A stretch of 64,000 nucleotides of DNA, taken from Spongospora subterranea (lineage: Eukaryota; Endomyxa; Phytomyxea; Plasmodiophorida; Plasmodiophoridae). Of the stretch, positions 37,201 through 47,702 are shown piece by piece. Every line of letters starts with the position of its first letter. The first letter of the stretch is position 1. The stretch spans positions 1-64,000 of the forward strand of contig OUQQ01000021.1 of NCBI GenBank assembly GCA_900404475.1, read 5' to 3'. The notes beneath the pieces are model-generated. The model searched no databases. It was given only the letters and a program-made list of their open reading frames with translations, and had not been told where the DNA came from. Made by a program: the position numbers and the translations under genes.

Positions 37201-37521
37201 CGTGTTAACACCCCGAAATCCATCATCTCTTGGAAATTATTTCGATGTTGGTTCAGAACTGGTGGTCGAGTGGCGCGCATGCACTATCTGCTTGATTGAT
37301 ATGGTTGCCGAAGGCATACGAAAGGTATTTGGTGGTACCCGTGAAGTGGGGTGGAGTTGGTGATATCGCGCGTATAGAAACTGTCGCTGGATGCATCAAC
37401 CCTCTCACTCCCGAAAGTGTTGGAAGGTGGCACATGGCGAGCCGGGCGGATCATTGCTGCACAGAAACGAAAGGATGGTTCCCCTCCAATTCATATTCGC
37501 AGTGATGGCACTGTATTCTGA
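34256..37521 (+). CDS. URC1-URC4 fusion: GTP cyclohydrolase II-like domain joined to DUF1688
   Basis: First half: URC1-type GTP cyclohydrolase II. FGGANSPYHALAEAKSGNDL, KIVSIDPWGMWSQRPTIAAT, VEELKGAIDRL, PIGGVTVYFFGDLNKLADPR, VAVRVHDECNGSDVFGTDIC, GAVECAQRGGVGIVAYFRKE and GITRIDWLLSMSSEKYDAIR are present. The CII zinc-site cysteines and active-site HDECNGSDVFG are in place. Second half: URC4/DUF1688. It has HTLEAVRERCQRVFDLGLRG, QYPKLDIPCHGRMRHFVVDN, LDAGAGNDWKYVDADG, RSEGLAIAVLDMFTAGEFSS, DLVPFHKLSQWLLLSIMEPL, GLAEYRNGGLFIDTGVLTPR, GSELVVEWRACTICLIDM and the tail LEGGTWRAGRIIAAQKRKDG ending in IRSDGTVF. Both proteins belong to the URC uracil-catabolism pathway described in yeasts. The end of the first and start of the second domain lie in one exon (35773-35937). 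About 15 short introns. Confidence 0.9.
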
Positions 37522-37595
37522 ATTCATGTTTATTCATTACACTCGCTCGTCCATTCCCTTAAAAGACATGTGTACTATAGTATTATTGGTACTGA

Positions 37596-38915
37596 TCATA
37601 TTGACTTGCCCATCTCAACAAAGTTATCGGTTAGCTCTTGAACATTCGCATCGGAATCGTATTGCTCGATGATCGCCATGACGCTATCGTCCTGGCCCTT
37701 GGCTGCCGTCATTATCCTATCAGCTGTTGCCGGGCCAATCTTTCCCGAGGACACCAGACTGATATTCCATCCGGTTAGCATTGGAAGGGGTGATAGGATC
37801 GCTGTTCTTACTTGTTGAGAATGTGTTCATATGTTGGCCCTCTTCCGACATGTGATGGTCTCGCGTGTGTTCGACAGGCCAAACGTTGTGCGGTATCGAT
37901 GAAATCTTCCCAATCATTACATATTCTACAAAACGATCACTCTCAACATTGTAACGACTTCCTCTTTTCGCTATTTAGCGTACCCATATACGGAATACGC
38001 TGCCTCAGCGATCGGATCTTTACGAAGAACCAACGCCTTCAACGACGCCCAATGGGAATCATCAACTCGCGCCTCTTTGTACAGGTCGTCTGTCAGCTGG
38101 CACAGATGACGGCGCTCTTTTGAGGTTAGTGGCGATACCTGCCAATTAATCAGATAACGAATCATAGTTTCTGGGATTTTTCCGAAAGATGACCTTGTCG
38201 TGAAGTTGATCATTCGCCGCCCTGATCGAATGCTTTCTCTCAGCAGAGTTGTGAATCAGCACGGCATCGAGCGTCTCAATCAATTCTGCCCAATCCCCGT
38301 CGTGATTGAACGCTTCGATGGCGGCCATGACCACCTCGTCTCCTTCAGCTGACACAACCGACAGATCAGTTCCCAGCCTGGACGCCTACACAATGGAAGA
38401 TCGGGCGATCCCCCAAAGCTGTTGTCACCTATGAGCTGTTTGAGCGATCTGGCCCAATGATCCGATAACCCATGCGTGTCTGTCAGGCGAGCGACCAACC
38501 AATCCGTCGTCTCGCTGTCCTCGACCTTATCTGCCATTGCGAGTACCCACAAATCATCAGTCCCCCGCTCCTTATTCTCAACTCCATTACCTTGATTCAG
38601 ATCGCCGGTGATGGTTTGGGCCAACTTCCCCGAATCACCAGTTAACGCGAACTCAGTGAACGCCTGTTTTGAATCTGTCAATCAAACTCGCGCGGGCGGA
38701 TCTGCTGTCGACACGCGCCCGACCTGTTCAATCACGGGATGCGTTTGAGCGATGGCCAGCTCGATCGCCTCCGCTTCGCTATCGTCAAGAAGTTCTGCGT
38801 CGAACAGATCGCGAATCGTCTGCAGGCGAAATTTCAGTAATCGTTGCCTGTCTCGCTCGAAATCGCTTTCCACCAAATTCGACGATCTCTGCAGAAATCG
38901 ATCATCAGCTCTCAT
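37596..38915 (-). CDS. repeat-containing helical protein, family not recognised
   Basis: ATG at 38915: MRADDRFLQRSSNLVESDFE. Exons joined over short introns give successive related units: RLQTIRDLFDAELLDDSEAE followed by FTEFALTGDSGKLAQTI; then DHWARSLKQLIGDN with EVVMAAIEAFNHDGDWAELI and ETLDAVL; then SHWASLKALVLRKDPIAEAA and, in the last exon, DRIMTAAKGQDDSVMAIIEQ with YDSDANVQELTDNF. Each unit pairs an (S/D)HWA.LK..L-like helix with a second helix rich in A and ending near a D/GD..L motif, so the protein looks like a degenerate tandem repeat of about 90-110 residues. The stop is at 37596. The intron GTAGGC...GTGTCAG near 38340-38390 restores the frame. Only 11 bases separate this start from the stop codon of the next upstream gene. 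Function is unknown. Confidence 0.6.
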
Positions 38916-38926
38916 CACAAAACATT

Positions 38927-39919
38927 TTATATTGGGAAGAGTCTCACAGCTGCATCCAGTAGCTTTGCTGCCAAAACCCTTTCATCGACATCGTTTCCGC
39001 CATATATGGCGAACACAGTGACGACCAACGAATCCTGATCTCGTGCTAGATCTTGCAACGCCAAACATTCCTGAACCCGATGGCGTTCAGAACCTTTACA
39101 GGTCGATCACGGAAGACCCACCTCTTGGCTGATCAGCGACATCTCCTTCAGAATCCAGATACGGGCCAAGGTCAACTCGAGACACGGGGGCGGCAACGAC
39201 GACAGGTCATTCTGGGCGGCGATGAGAAGGCGTCGCACAAACAGGAGCATATCCCCCTCTTGTTGATAGGAGTCGTACCAATTGAATATCTGGTCACGAC
39301 GTTTTTTGTTTTGATGGGGGTGAAACCAATGAGGAAATGGCGCCATTTACCTCGCGATCGTCGCATTCCACTCTGGCTTTCAGCGCGATCTGTTCGGCGG
39401 CGTTGATCAACGGTACGGGTGAACTGACCAAACTCGATAGGAACGCCATCAGCGACGATTCCGTCGCTGCCGATTGCGTGATACGTCCCGTATCCGGCGT
39501 CGGCTGATAATGAGGCTCCGGCATGGGGTCGGCCAACTTCGTGAACGATAATTGATGGTCAGTTCTAGGCGGCGCCCTCGTGATCAGCAACTGAAGCGTC
39601 TGGTACTTGTCCGATGACGAAAACGCGGAGGGGTTCAGGCTTAGGAACGACAACGGGATCACGTGGCCTTCGGGCTGAACCTGAATAGCTGTCCAGAGGA
39701 GCGATGTCAGATGAGTCGCACACGATGATCGTGAGAATCGTGCACGAATTTACCGGCAATGGCTGTGGGATTCGGTATGGCGAACACGGCCGCCAACATG
39801 TTCTGCAGCTCGTGCGCTTCCATCCCCGAATACAGCATCAACGACGCCGATTGGGTGGCGTTGCATTCCTCGCCGATCTCCTCACGCAGTTCGAAATCCA
39901 CGAGAAATAGACCATCCAT
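38927..39919 (-). CDS. hypothetical helical protein, family not recognised
   Basis: ATG at 39919: MDGLFLVDFELREEIGEECN. It continues SASLMLYSGMEAHELQNMLA, then AVFAIPNPTAIAGKFVHDSH. A 36-base intron joins to IQVQPEGHVIPLSFLSLNPS, DKYQTLQLLITRAPPRTDHQ and TESSLMAFLSSLVSSPVPLI. A second intron leads to IFNWYDSYQQEGDMLLFVRR and CLELTLARIWILKEMSLISQ, and a third to ECLALQDLARDQDSLVVTVF and ERVLAAKLLDAAVRLFPI, with a stop at 38927-38929. All joins keep frame with GT-AG sites. The second half looks like helical repeats. It sits 11 bases upstream, on the same strand, of another gene of similar codon use; the two could be co-expressed or be parts of one longer gene. Confidence 0.6.
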
Positions 39920-40190
39920 CTGTGAATCAAACCTGAGCGATAATCAGATTCACAGATCGACCCTCGTGTACCCGTCAATTCGTTCGACCTCCATTGCATC
40001 ACCTTCCAATATTTTTTGACGCAAATGCGGTTTTCTGATGAACAATTCAGTTATCTTCCGGTCCTTTAATCATCAGGTACACCATGGTAATTCTGTCGTG
40101 AACCGATTTCACGATCCTCACCATCAGAACATGTCTGGCGGATGAGGGTTGCGTTGCGTCGCCAATCACGACCCGAAACGGAAATCAGCG

Positions 40191-40484
40191 ATGGAGGTCT
40201 ATAAAATCATTCATCGCTACGATCCAGCGTCTCTTTCTACACCAAATATTCTATCATTATCGATTAAGCCCTATCTGGGAACCAGTGTTGGTTGCATTTG
40301 ATTTCCTCAATGAACTACTTAGGGGATCCGATTACTGCGGCAGATTCCGCCATGAAAAACGAAATAAATCACACATGCTCTTTATAATGAGGACTGGAAC
40401 ATCAGAGATGAAAAGGCAGAATATGCCCATCCAGGTTATGGATCTGAATACACGTCCAGCCTGATTCATCAGGCGATGGACTGA
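40191..40484 (+). CDS. small hypothetical, low support
   Basis: ATG at 40191 gives MEVYKIIHRYDPASLSTPNI and LSLSIKPYLGTS. A 40-base intron (gttggt...cttag) joins DPITAADSAMKNEI, and a frame change leads to LYNEDWNIRDEKAEYAHPGY and GSEYTSSLIHQAMD before a stop at 40482-40484. The residues look protein-like but the middle join is not clean. Confidence 0.3.
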
Positions 40485-40580
40485 TAGGAACAATGGGGGT
40501 CAACTCAAATGTTGTTGATCCTGTACTTCACCACTCCGCCATTCCACATGATGAACGGTGATTTCGTACGATGAGTTATT

Positions 40581-40614
40581 CCAGCCGTCAATTCAACGTT
40601 GAATTGACGGCTGG
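40581..40614. repeat. perfect 34-bp palindrome
   Basis: Left arm 40581-40597 (ccagccgtcaattcaac) is exactly the reverse complement of 40598-40614, with no spacer. It lies at the 3' end of the minus-strand frame below and could form a 17-bp hairpin or cruciform. Confidence 0.95.
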
Positions 40615-40966
40615 GGAGATCTCCAATCTCAATTCAAAGCGTTGCGGGCGGTGCTGAGTGTCGATGGCGAGTGACAGAGCGTCTAAGCGAACTGTTTTAA
40701 TCATCCATAATCTGTCTGGAATCCGAAAAACGCAAACCAGACAAATATCAAGTTTTTGATCACGTTCAACACGACGCGAACTATACGGCACCTGCATTAG
40801 CACAGAATCTACGACGCCGCTGTGAAACTCCAGTCGATACAGATGAGGCCGAACTAACAATCCTTTTCGGATAGTTAACTGAAATCGAAACGCTTTTCAG
40901 GGGCAGAGGGAAACCTTCGATTTCTTGCAACTCGTATTGAACATTATCGATCGCCAAAATGCGCAA
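40588..40966 (-). CDS. hypothetical protein, two exons
   Basis: ATG at 40966: MRILAIDNVQYELQEIEGF. An intron then leads to LLVRPHLYRLEFHSGVVDSV, RRVERDQKLDICLVCVFRIP, MIKTVRLDALSLAIDTQHRP and QRFELRLEIS. The product is beta-rich in pattern. The join between exons is not clean in any single GT-AG choice. The end overlaps the palindrome. Family unknown. Confidence 0.4.
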
Positions 40967-41545
40967 TCACGAAAATACTCAATTTCATCAAACGCTTTTC
41001 TATAGTATAGAAACCACAGTTTTGGACTTCACCCATCTACCAGGCAATGACCACGCAGGGGTTCAAAAAGGCTACAGTTCAGCAATGCTCAAACCTGAGT
41101 TGGGCAGGAGGTCGATGCCAGCAACCTCAGTAAAACACTCACAATTAATGTGTTGGGGACCCGACACCTGACACTAATACTCTCCACCCCAGCGAGGCAG
41201 GTGCGGCCAAATGGCCAGATTACTACACGCCAGACCTGCAGACACACTCAGTGCACCACGACAGAGATACGCCACTCCATCAGACAGGGCGCACCACCGG
41301 TCCAGGGGAAACCTGTATGCTGCCCTTGCGAATGTAAACCACTTCAATCGTGAATTCGTTAGATCAATTTCACATTATTTGAAAAAACTTGGTTATGATT
41401 GTCTAATGTCGTTCCAATGAACAGTAGAACCTTGGCGAGCCTGCATTCTTCATGAAATCACGAGACCTCGGAGTCCTGCAATATCAACGCACACCGGCCA
41501 TCGGCGACCGTGTGATTCTAATTAGTGTATTCGATAGCAATGAAG

Positions 41546-43245
41546 ATGCGTTGTTCTCGGCGACGAACACGATTGCCTTTAGGCCATGATACTGTCGATA
41601 TTCCGCTGAGAAAGACCTTTGACACATTCTCTGGAATGTGCCTAGTTGTAGGGCTGATGATAGGTAATCAAAGTTCCATCTATCTGATTTAGTTGTCACC
41701 GCTTAAGCCTAAATAAATTGATCAGGATCTGGAATATTTTCGACCCCAGGGAAAGTACTGATGTCTGTCGGTTCACCAGGAATGGCGATGGTAATATGGG
41801 CCGTAGGAGGGATCATTACATTTTGTGGAACATTGTAAGCAACACCTTCTCGTCGCAATTGCTGTGAGGTTGAATTTGGAGCAGTTCATATATAGAATTA
41901 GGGACAATGATGCCTGAAAGCGGCGGCGAACAAGTTTACCTCCAGACTTCATACAGCCGCCCTCGGGATTTGATGCCGTTCCTTTTTTGTTGGGTTATGA
42001 TTTTGTGCATCCGGCCAGGATCGGAAGCTGCCGATTGTATTGTGGTTTCGAAGTATATCATGTTCCCTTTCAATAGCGGCCTTAACCAAAATGTAGTGCA
42101 ACAGCGATTAATTGCCATGGCAGCAATTTCTTTAATTACTGCCATCAATATCAGCAATACTCGTATCGCTATTCTCATCCACGATGTCATCACAGTTCTG
42201 AAAATCGCTGTTGTTACGATAATCGCATTGACTGGAGTGCTGATTGCTGTTCAACTCGTAAAGATCGATAACAGGCCAAACAATTTTGCCCATCCGTTTG
42301 CTGGAACCGACAATCGCCCTGGAAGCTACGCAAGCGCGTGCTTCCGAGTATTTTTTGCGTACGATGGCTGGAACAACCTTAATTACTCGGTTGCAGAGCT
42401 CAAGGACCCGGAAAAATGTTTACCAAGAGCGTCAGCAATGGGCGTTGGTTTAGTCACCATACTCTTTCTGGCAGCGAATTTCGCCTATTTTACCGTCGTA
42501 CCGTTGGATAAGATAGTTTCGTCGTCAGAGCTTCTCGCTGGACAGTTTTTCATTGCCGTGTTTGGAGATTTTGTAGGCTCCAAGATTTTCCCAGTATTAC
42601 TTGCAATGTCGGCACTTGGGGCAGTTTCAGCAATGGCTTTCAGTGCTAGTCGGATAATATTGGCTTCGGCAAAGGCAGGCATTATTCCAAAATCGGAATA
42701 TTTAAGTGCTGTACATCCTTACTTTAAGACTCCTACCAGAGCCTTCATATTAAATTGGGCTCTGTCTATGATCTTAATCGCAATACCCCCCTCTGAAGAC
42801 GCGTTTGATTTCCTACTCGAGTTGGTAGGGTATCCTCAATGGGTATTCTACGGTAAGCGAAAGTTGAGTTCGAACTGCGAGGAATGGAAATCAATGTTGT
42901 GCTTGATCATCAGGTTTAGCAGTTGTAGGATTGCTCCTCCTGCGCATCCAACAACCTAACCGAAACCGTCCTTTCTCTGTCTGGTTGCCTTTGCCGTTCA
43001 TATTCATTGTCACCTGCATTTTCCTCTCCGTATTCCCATTCGTGTCCCACCACATCGCCACGTTCCCTTATTACCTGCCTCCTCTGCTGGGCATTCTTGC
43101 TATACTGAGTGGGATTCCGGCTTGGGCGTTGTGCTCGAAACTGAAGAAGAACGGCATGGGCCATGGCGCGCAGAACGAAGGCCCGAAAACATCAACCACA
43201 TCGATGGAGTCATCTACAGAGCGAAATGTCACGATCCCTAGCTAA
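41546..43245 (+). CDS. APC/LAT-family amino-acid permease
   Basis: Plasma or internal membrane amino-acid transporter with the 12-helix APC fold. A short basic N terminus (MRCSRRRTRLPLGHDTVDIP) precedes LRKTFDTFSGMCLVVGLMI. After a 57-base intron, GSGIFSTPGKVLMSVGSPG supplies the helix-1 GSGIF substrate motif, and WAVGGIITFCGT is helix 2. The main exon (41907-42857) starts ELGTMMPESGGEQVYLQ and includes FCWVMILCIRPGSEAADCIV, VFFAYDGWNNLNYSVAELKD and PRASAMGVGLVTILFLAANF, then ALGAVSAMAFSASRIILASA. A last exon gives two more helices and a Ser/Thr-rich tail ending VTIPS. The splice near 41840-41905 could not be made in frame with canonical sites, so one exon boundary there is wrong or altered. 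The closest relatives are SLC7 light-chain-type transporters. Confidence 0.88.
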
Positions 43246-43306
43246 TAAACATTTAAAACCGGTTCAAAATTGATCGGATTCTTATCACTGCATGTCGCAT
43301 GGTATC

Positions 43307-43633
43307 GTGTCATCAGTTTGTTACAATAGGAGGTTGCATACCACTTGTTACAATAGGAGGTTGCATACCACTTGTGTCATCAGTTTGTTACAATAGGAGG
43401 TTGCATACCACTTGTGTCATCAGTTTGTTACAATAGGAGGTTGCATACCACTTGTGTCATCAGTTTGTTACAATAGGAGGTTGCATACCACTTGTGTCAT
43501 CAGTTTGTTACAATAGGAGGTTGCATACCTGTTACAATAGGAGGTTGCATACCACTTGTGTCATCAGTTTGTTACAATAGGAGGTTGCATACCACTTGTG
43601 TCATCAGTTTGTTACAATAGGAGGTTGCATACC
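43307..43633. repeat. minisatellite, nine copies, 40-bp basic unit
   Basis: Nine copies of gttacaataggaggttgcat followed by acc. Most are separated by the 17-mer acttgtgtcatcagttt to give a 40-bp period; two junctions have shorter spacers. Copies are nearly identical, so the array is recent. It ends 74 bases before the BBS2 ATG. Confidence 0.95.
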
Positions 43634-43707
43634 TTTGGTCAACTGTATGTAGTTGTATTTCGTCACAATAGAGAAATTTCGGTTTCGCCATTCAAACAAA
43701 TTGTTTA

Positions 43708-46331
43708 ATGTCGGTCGTGCAGCGATTAACACCTGCATTTCAGGCACGGCTAGATGGAGCTATCCTTCCCAGGCGGGCTGTATTCGGCTTTCTGGATGGC
43801 GAAAACGCTGCAATTGCCGCCGCCAACCCTGGAGGAACGGTATCCATCCACTGGTCACATGCCCCTGACAAACCTCAGGTAAACATCAGTGCAAAACTGG
43901 AGACTACCCTCTTTTGATCGTAGATGCCGATTTATAGATCATACGAATAAATAGAGATATAACATCTCTAGCAATCGGCAGGCTAGACTCTGCAGCAAAT
44001 GACACATTATTCATTGGGACACCCACAAATTTGACGGGGTACGACATCGTTCGGAATTCCGACGTACTGTTCAAGGATGTCGCTGATGGTGTCAATGCAA
44101 TTGCTGTTGGAGCCGTATCAAAAAATGGGACACCTTTGGCCGTCGTTGGTGGCAATTGTTCTGTTCAGGGATTTGATTATTCTGGAGAAGAACAGTTTTG
44201 GACAGTTACTGGCGACAATGTGACCTCACTGGCGCTGTGTGATGTCGATGCAGATGGATCGCAAGAATTGATCGTTGGTAGCGAAGACTGCCAAATTCGT
44301 GCCTACCGGGGGGAGCAAATTATTTGGGAGACAAGCGAAAGTGATGCAATCTTGTGTAAATGCCCCATTTTTTCTGTAGAATTATATTTACTATAACATC
44401 AGGCTTGACTGCGATCCAAGGTAATTGCTTCGCATATGCACTCACTGACGGAAGTATTGGCGTATATGAGGGCAACTCGAGATTATGGAGTTTGAAATTG
44501 CAAGTTCCAGCGGTGGCCATAGCAAGTTTTGATATCGATGGAGATGGGACTCCCGAAATTATTCTCGGGTTAACTGACGGAACCATTGAAGTAGTACTCA
44601 CTTGTCAAACCACGACTGTTTTACCGATTTTTTTATTAGGCGAGGTTGATGAAGCATGGCACTCTGTTATACTCCGATAACATTGGCGCCACTGTCGCTG
44701 CTATTCTTATTGGCGATTATCGTCAAAAAGGAACAATGGAGGTCATTGTCTGCGCCATTGACGGTGCCATTCAAGGTAATGCTTTCGAGCCTCTGTTTAG
44801 CTTGCATGATTTCATGCAGATTTTACCAACAGGTTATCAAGGTCCAGATACGGAAAGTTCAGAAGCCACTCCTGCTATTCGATCAGGATCAGACGACGCG
44901 GCAATCGCAAAAATGAAATCAAGAATCGCCGAACTGCAACGAGAACTAAATGGTTATGACTCTAATCTTGCTGCGATTCAAAAGTCGTCTATACAATTAG
45001 GAAGCATCCCTGTGGACACCAAAATTTCATGCGCTTTGGGTCCTAACCTGACCAAAACGGCGTTGGAACTGAGAATGGAAAGTTCAAATGATACATTGAT
45101 TAAGGTTTGTGACACTAGTTGGACATCGAATAAGGTTTGATCAAATGGTTTCTAGGTTGTCATGATATTTGCTGACGGTGTTTTCGAAAGCGGTAGCCTT
45201 TTATATTTCCCTGACAACCCGGATAAAACCGTTGCAGTCCCTTTGCGCCTTCAGCGGCATGTAGCTTGTCAATTGATGATTAAAGTAGTGGTGGGATACA
45301 AAGGTAAGACATCTCGGTGAGTTTGCTCAATTCTGACTTACTTGTCAAGCAAGGCGTTGCACAAGATCATGTGTTTGAGCTCTCTCACCGGTTGCCAAAG
45401 TTTGCGTCATTCGTTTACTGCAAGCCACGGGACATGCCTCAGATAGGCTCTGTGGTGCGTTCTTTGCTCATTTTTTTTGCACGTAAAGAGGGCAAGTAAC
45501 TTCTGATACAGGTCACTCTACCTTTGAAGGAACGCATATCCAGAGTCATCCTCTGGCTCAGCCAAAGCTTCTTGTTGGACCTGGCTAATCGTCATGATAA
45601 CGACACGCTAAACATTGGATTTAAATGCATGAGGAATGACGTATTTCTAAACATGGCGGTAAATACCACTGGGAGCAGCCAATTTCAAGTTCGCACTGAC
45701 GACATGCAATTGGCCGGTAATTTTACGTGGTTTTCATTCCATTCAAGGTCTGATATACTGTGAACAAAGGTGATATTATTCAAGATTTGTGTACGTTTCT
45801 TTCCATAGACAACTGTGAAAGCGTTGCTTCGTTCCCAAAGGAGTTCAAGGACTTTGAAGATGTGCTTAAAAACATGAGCGAATATGCAGATCTTAGAAAA
45901 CGGCTCTGCAGCGAAATGGTAGACCTCAGCAATTTTATGAAAACTCTAGTTGTCAAAGGCGAGGTACTGCGCCAGGTTGTACATTAGCGTCCCGGCTTAT
46001 TATTACAGGATGCGCGGCTCTTGGGAGATATGGCTGAAATGAAGATACAATATTCAGAATTGTTTGATACAAACAATGAACTCATAGGCGAATTGAACAA
46101 AAGGGCAGCTAATCATGAGGCGCTCTTAGACGCGTTAAAGCAGGTTGGTAGAATAACGTTTGTGAAATTAAAAATAAAATTTCCCGTGAATAGGTTAATT
46201 TAATGATCCAGCGAGCAGCAAGGTTGCGGACGGGTGCTCACAAGGCAGCTGTGATCCAAGCATGTCGGAATGCAATCAAGTCGAACGCCACATCGGCGCT
46301 GCTAACTATTATAAAACTGGGCCATGAATAA
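43708..46331 (+). CDS. BBS2: BBSome subunit BBS2
   Basis: Subunit of the BBSome, the coat-like complex that moves membrane proteins in and out of cilia. ATG at 43708 gives MSVVQRLTPAFQ, and an intron leads to ARLDGAILPRRAVFGFLDGE, the first propeller blade. The next exons match BBS2 over long stretches: GYDIVRNSDVLFKDVADGVN, GNCSVQGFDYSGEEQFWTVT, GDNVTSLALCDVDADGSQEL, SEDCQIRAYRGEQIIWET and FDIDGDGTPEIILGLTDG. Then comes a short coiled coil (KMKSRIAELQRELNGYDSN), a GAE/platform region, and the C-terminal helical hairpin with MAEMKIQYSELFDTNNEL. It ends AVIQACRNAIKSNATSALLT before the stop at 46329-46331. About 12 introns, complete. It is the best marker in this window for a ciliated cell. Confidence 0.94.
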
Positions 46332-47148
46332 TTGCAGAAACCAGTGGCATTTTGGCTTGGAAACGGAACAGGGACAATGTACCATAGCGCTATGCTGCAT
46401 TTGGCATCGTGACACGTCAATGAACCTGAAATCATGATCGACTCCAGAACGTTATTTCCATACTTTTGGGTGTCAGGAATATACACACCAACGAAGGCAA
46501 GTCCGCGGACACGTGATGGAGACCAATACCTAAGGTAACAGTGGCGTTGGCGTTGCAGACCCAGTCCATCAACCATGGCAACAGAAACGGCATCGACGGC
46601 CAAGACCAACCTAAGCCAATTGCTGCCATTAGGTACGCGTTGGCATAGCGGAGGATCCTCTTTTGGCACATTGAAAAAGTCTGTCCTGACTGATATACTT
46701 GAATATCAGAACTTCTTGATAAATGCATTGGGTCGAGCATTTGGATTGTTATGAAAGGGGAAAAAGAAATCGTCGGGACTTTGCGAGGTAGACGATAGTT
46801 TCTCCTTAATATTCATTGCCGAACTGGATTAACGTTTGGCCACGATAGGGTTCGATGATTATGTGAACATGGTTCTAGACGGTGCCACTGAATAGTAAGC
46901 ATATTCGCTCAAGTCTAGTTATCATGTGTCTGACGATGCCTACAAAGCGAGGTCACTCCGGAAGGCAAAAGGGCAACCCAGATCGACTCCTGCTTGGTAA
47001 ATGGCAACAATGTCTGCATATTGGTGCCGGGAGGATCTCCAGACAAAATATAAGCTATTGTTGCGATTGATTAAAAAGCGTGTAATCTGTATGAGCGAAA
47101 TAGTCTGGATAATAGAATTACGACTGAGCTTGGCAAGGAACACATTCG
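46332..47148. other. no supported gene
   Basis: A 59-codon plus-strand frame at 46575-46754 (MATETASTAKTNLSQLLPLG) starts in a good ATG context (accATGg), while longer minus-strand frames (46238-46740) overlap it. I cannot choose. The rest (46755-47148) shows nothing. Confidence 0.35.
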
Positions 47149-47702
47149 TTATGAATGTGAAATGCGTCGCGACGTAGTTTTCTTACCGCCCGGTGTTTGC
47201 AGCTGCTCGAATATCGCCGCTGCAACAGCTTGGTCATGGCATATGCTCGGATGCCGTTCGGCGTAATCGGCGAACAGTTCGCTAATCTCGTTCAGTTCCG
47301 ATTGTATTTCTTGCTGCAATCCCATGTGCAGACCACTATCAGGAGACGTAGCGTCGAACTGAACGTCCAACTCTGTCGATATGTTGTTGACAGATGAGAT
47401 CATCTCACCTAACACCGACGCAACTGATGACGACGAATTCTCCCATTGTATCGACTCTAATTTCTGCAGGTAACTGGCCGTTGATTATCGGTCAGTTTGA
47501 GGTTTGTCGTTTTCTGCAGTCTCTCTTACGTCTCAAACCCTGTTTCATCGTCATGAACGTCGATAATCGGGTGTTTTTTGCACTCGGGTGATGGAAGAGG
47601 AGTGACAACTTTGGTCCCTTCGTGTAAGGGTTTCGCTCGCTTCAAATCTGCCACCTTCTTCCCGCACCTTGGTGACAAGGACCCGTCAATGGTGTTCGAC
47701 AT
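47149..47702 (-). CDS. hypothetical helical protein, two exons
   Basis: ATG at 47702: MSNTIDGSLSPRCGKKVADL, a basic and Pro-rich N terminus. A 56-base intron (GTAAGA...GGCCAG) leads to YLQKLESIQWENSSSSVASV, LGEMISSVNNISTELDVQFD, QQEIQSELNEISELFADYAE and DQAVAAAIFEQLQTPGGKK, with a stop at 47149. The C-terminal half is a long amphipathic helix set. An in-frame TTG upstream lies at 47741; ATG is preferred. Family unknown. Confidence 0.55.

Noticed and set aside
43307..43633. CRISPR-like array
   Set aside because: The interspersed segments are identical and not unique spacers, the context is eukaryotic, and the structure is a plain minisatellite.
43315..43633. aggagg motif in each repeat read as ribosome-binding sites
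   Set aside because: Spliceosomal introns throughout show this is a nuclear eukaryotic genome, where such sites have no role.
46238..46740. Minus-strand hydrophobic frames after BBS2, considered as a membrane protein gene
   Set aside because: Part of the frame is the antisense of the BBS2 last exon; the remainder lacks family motifs and a small plus-strand frame competes.
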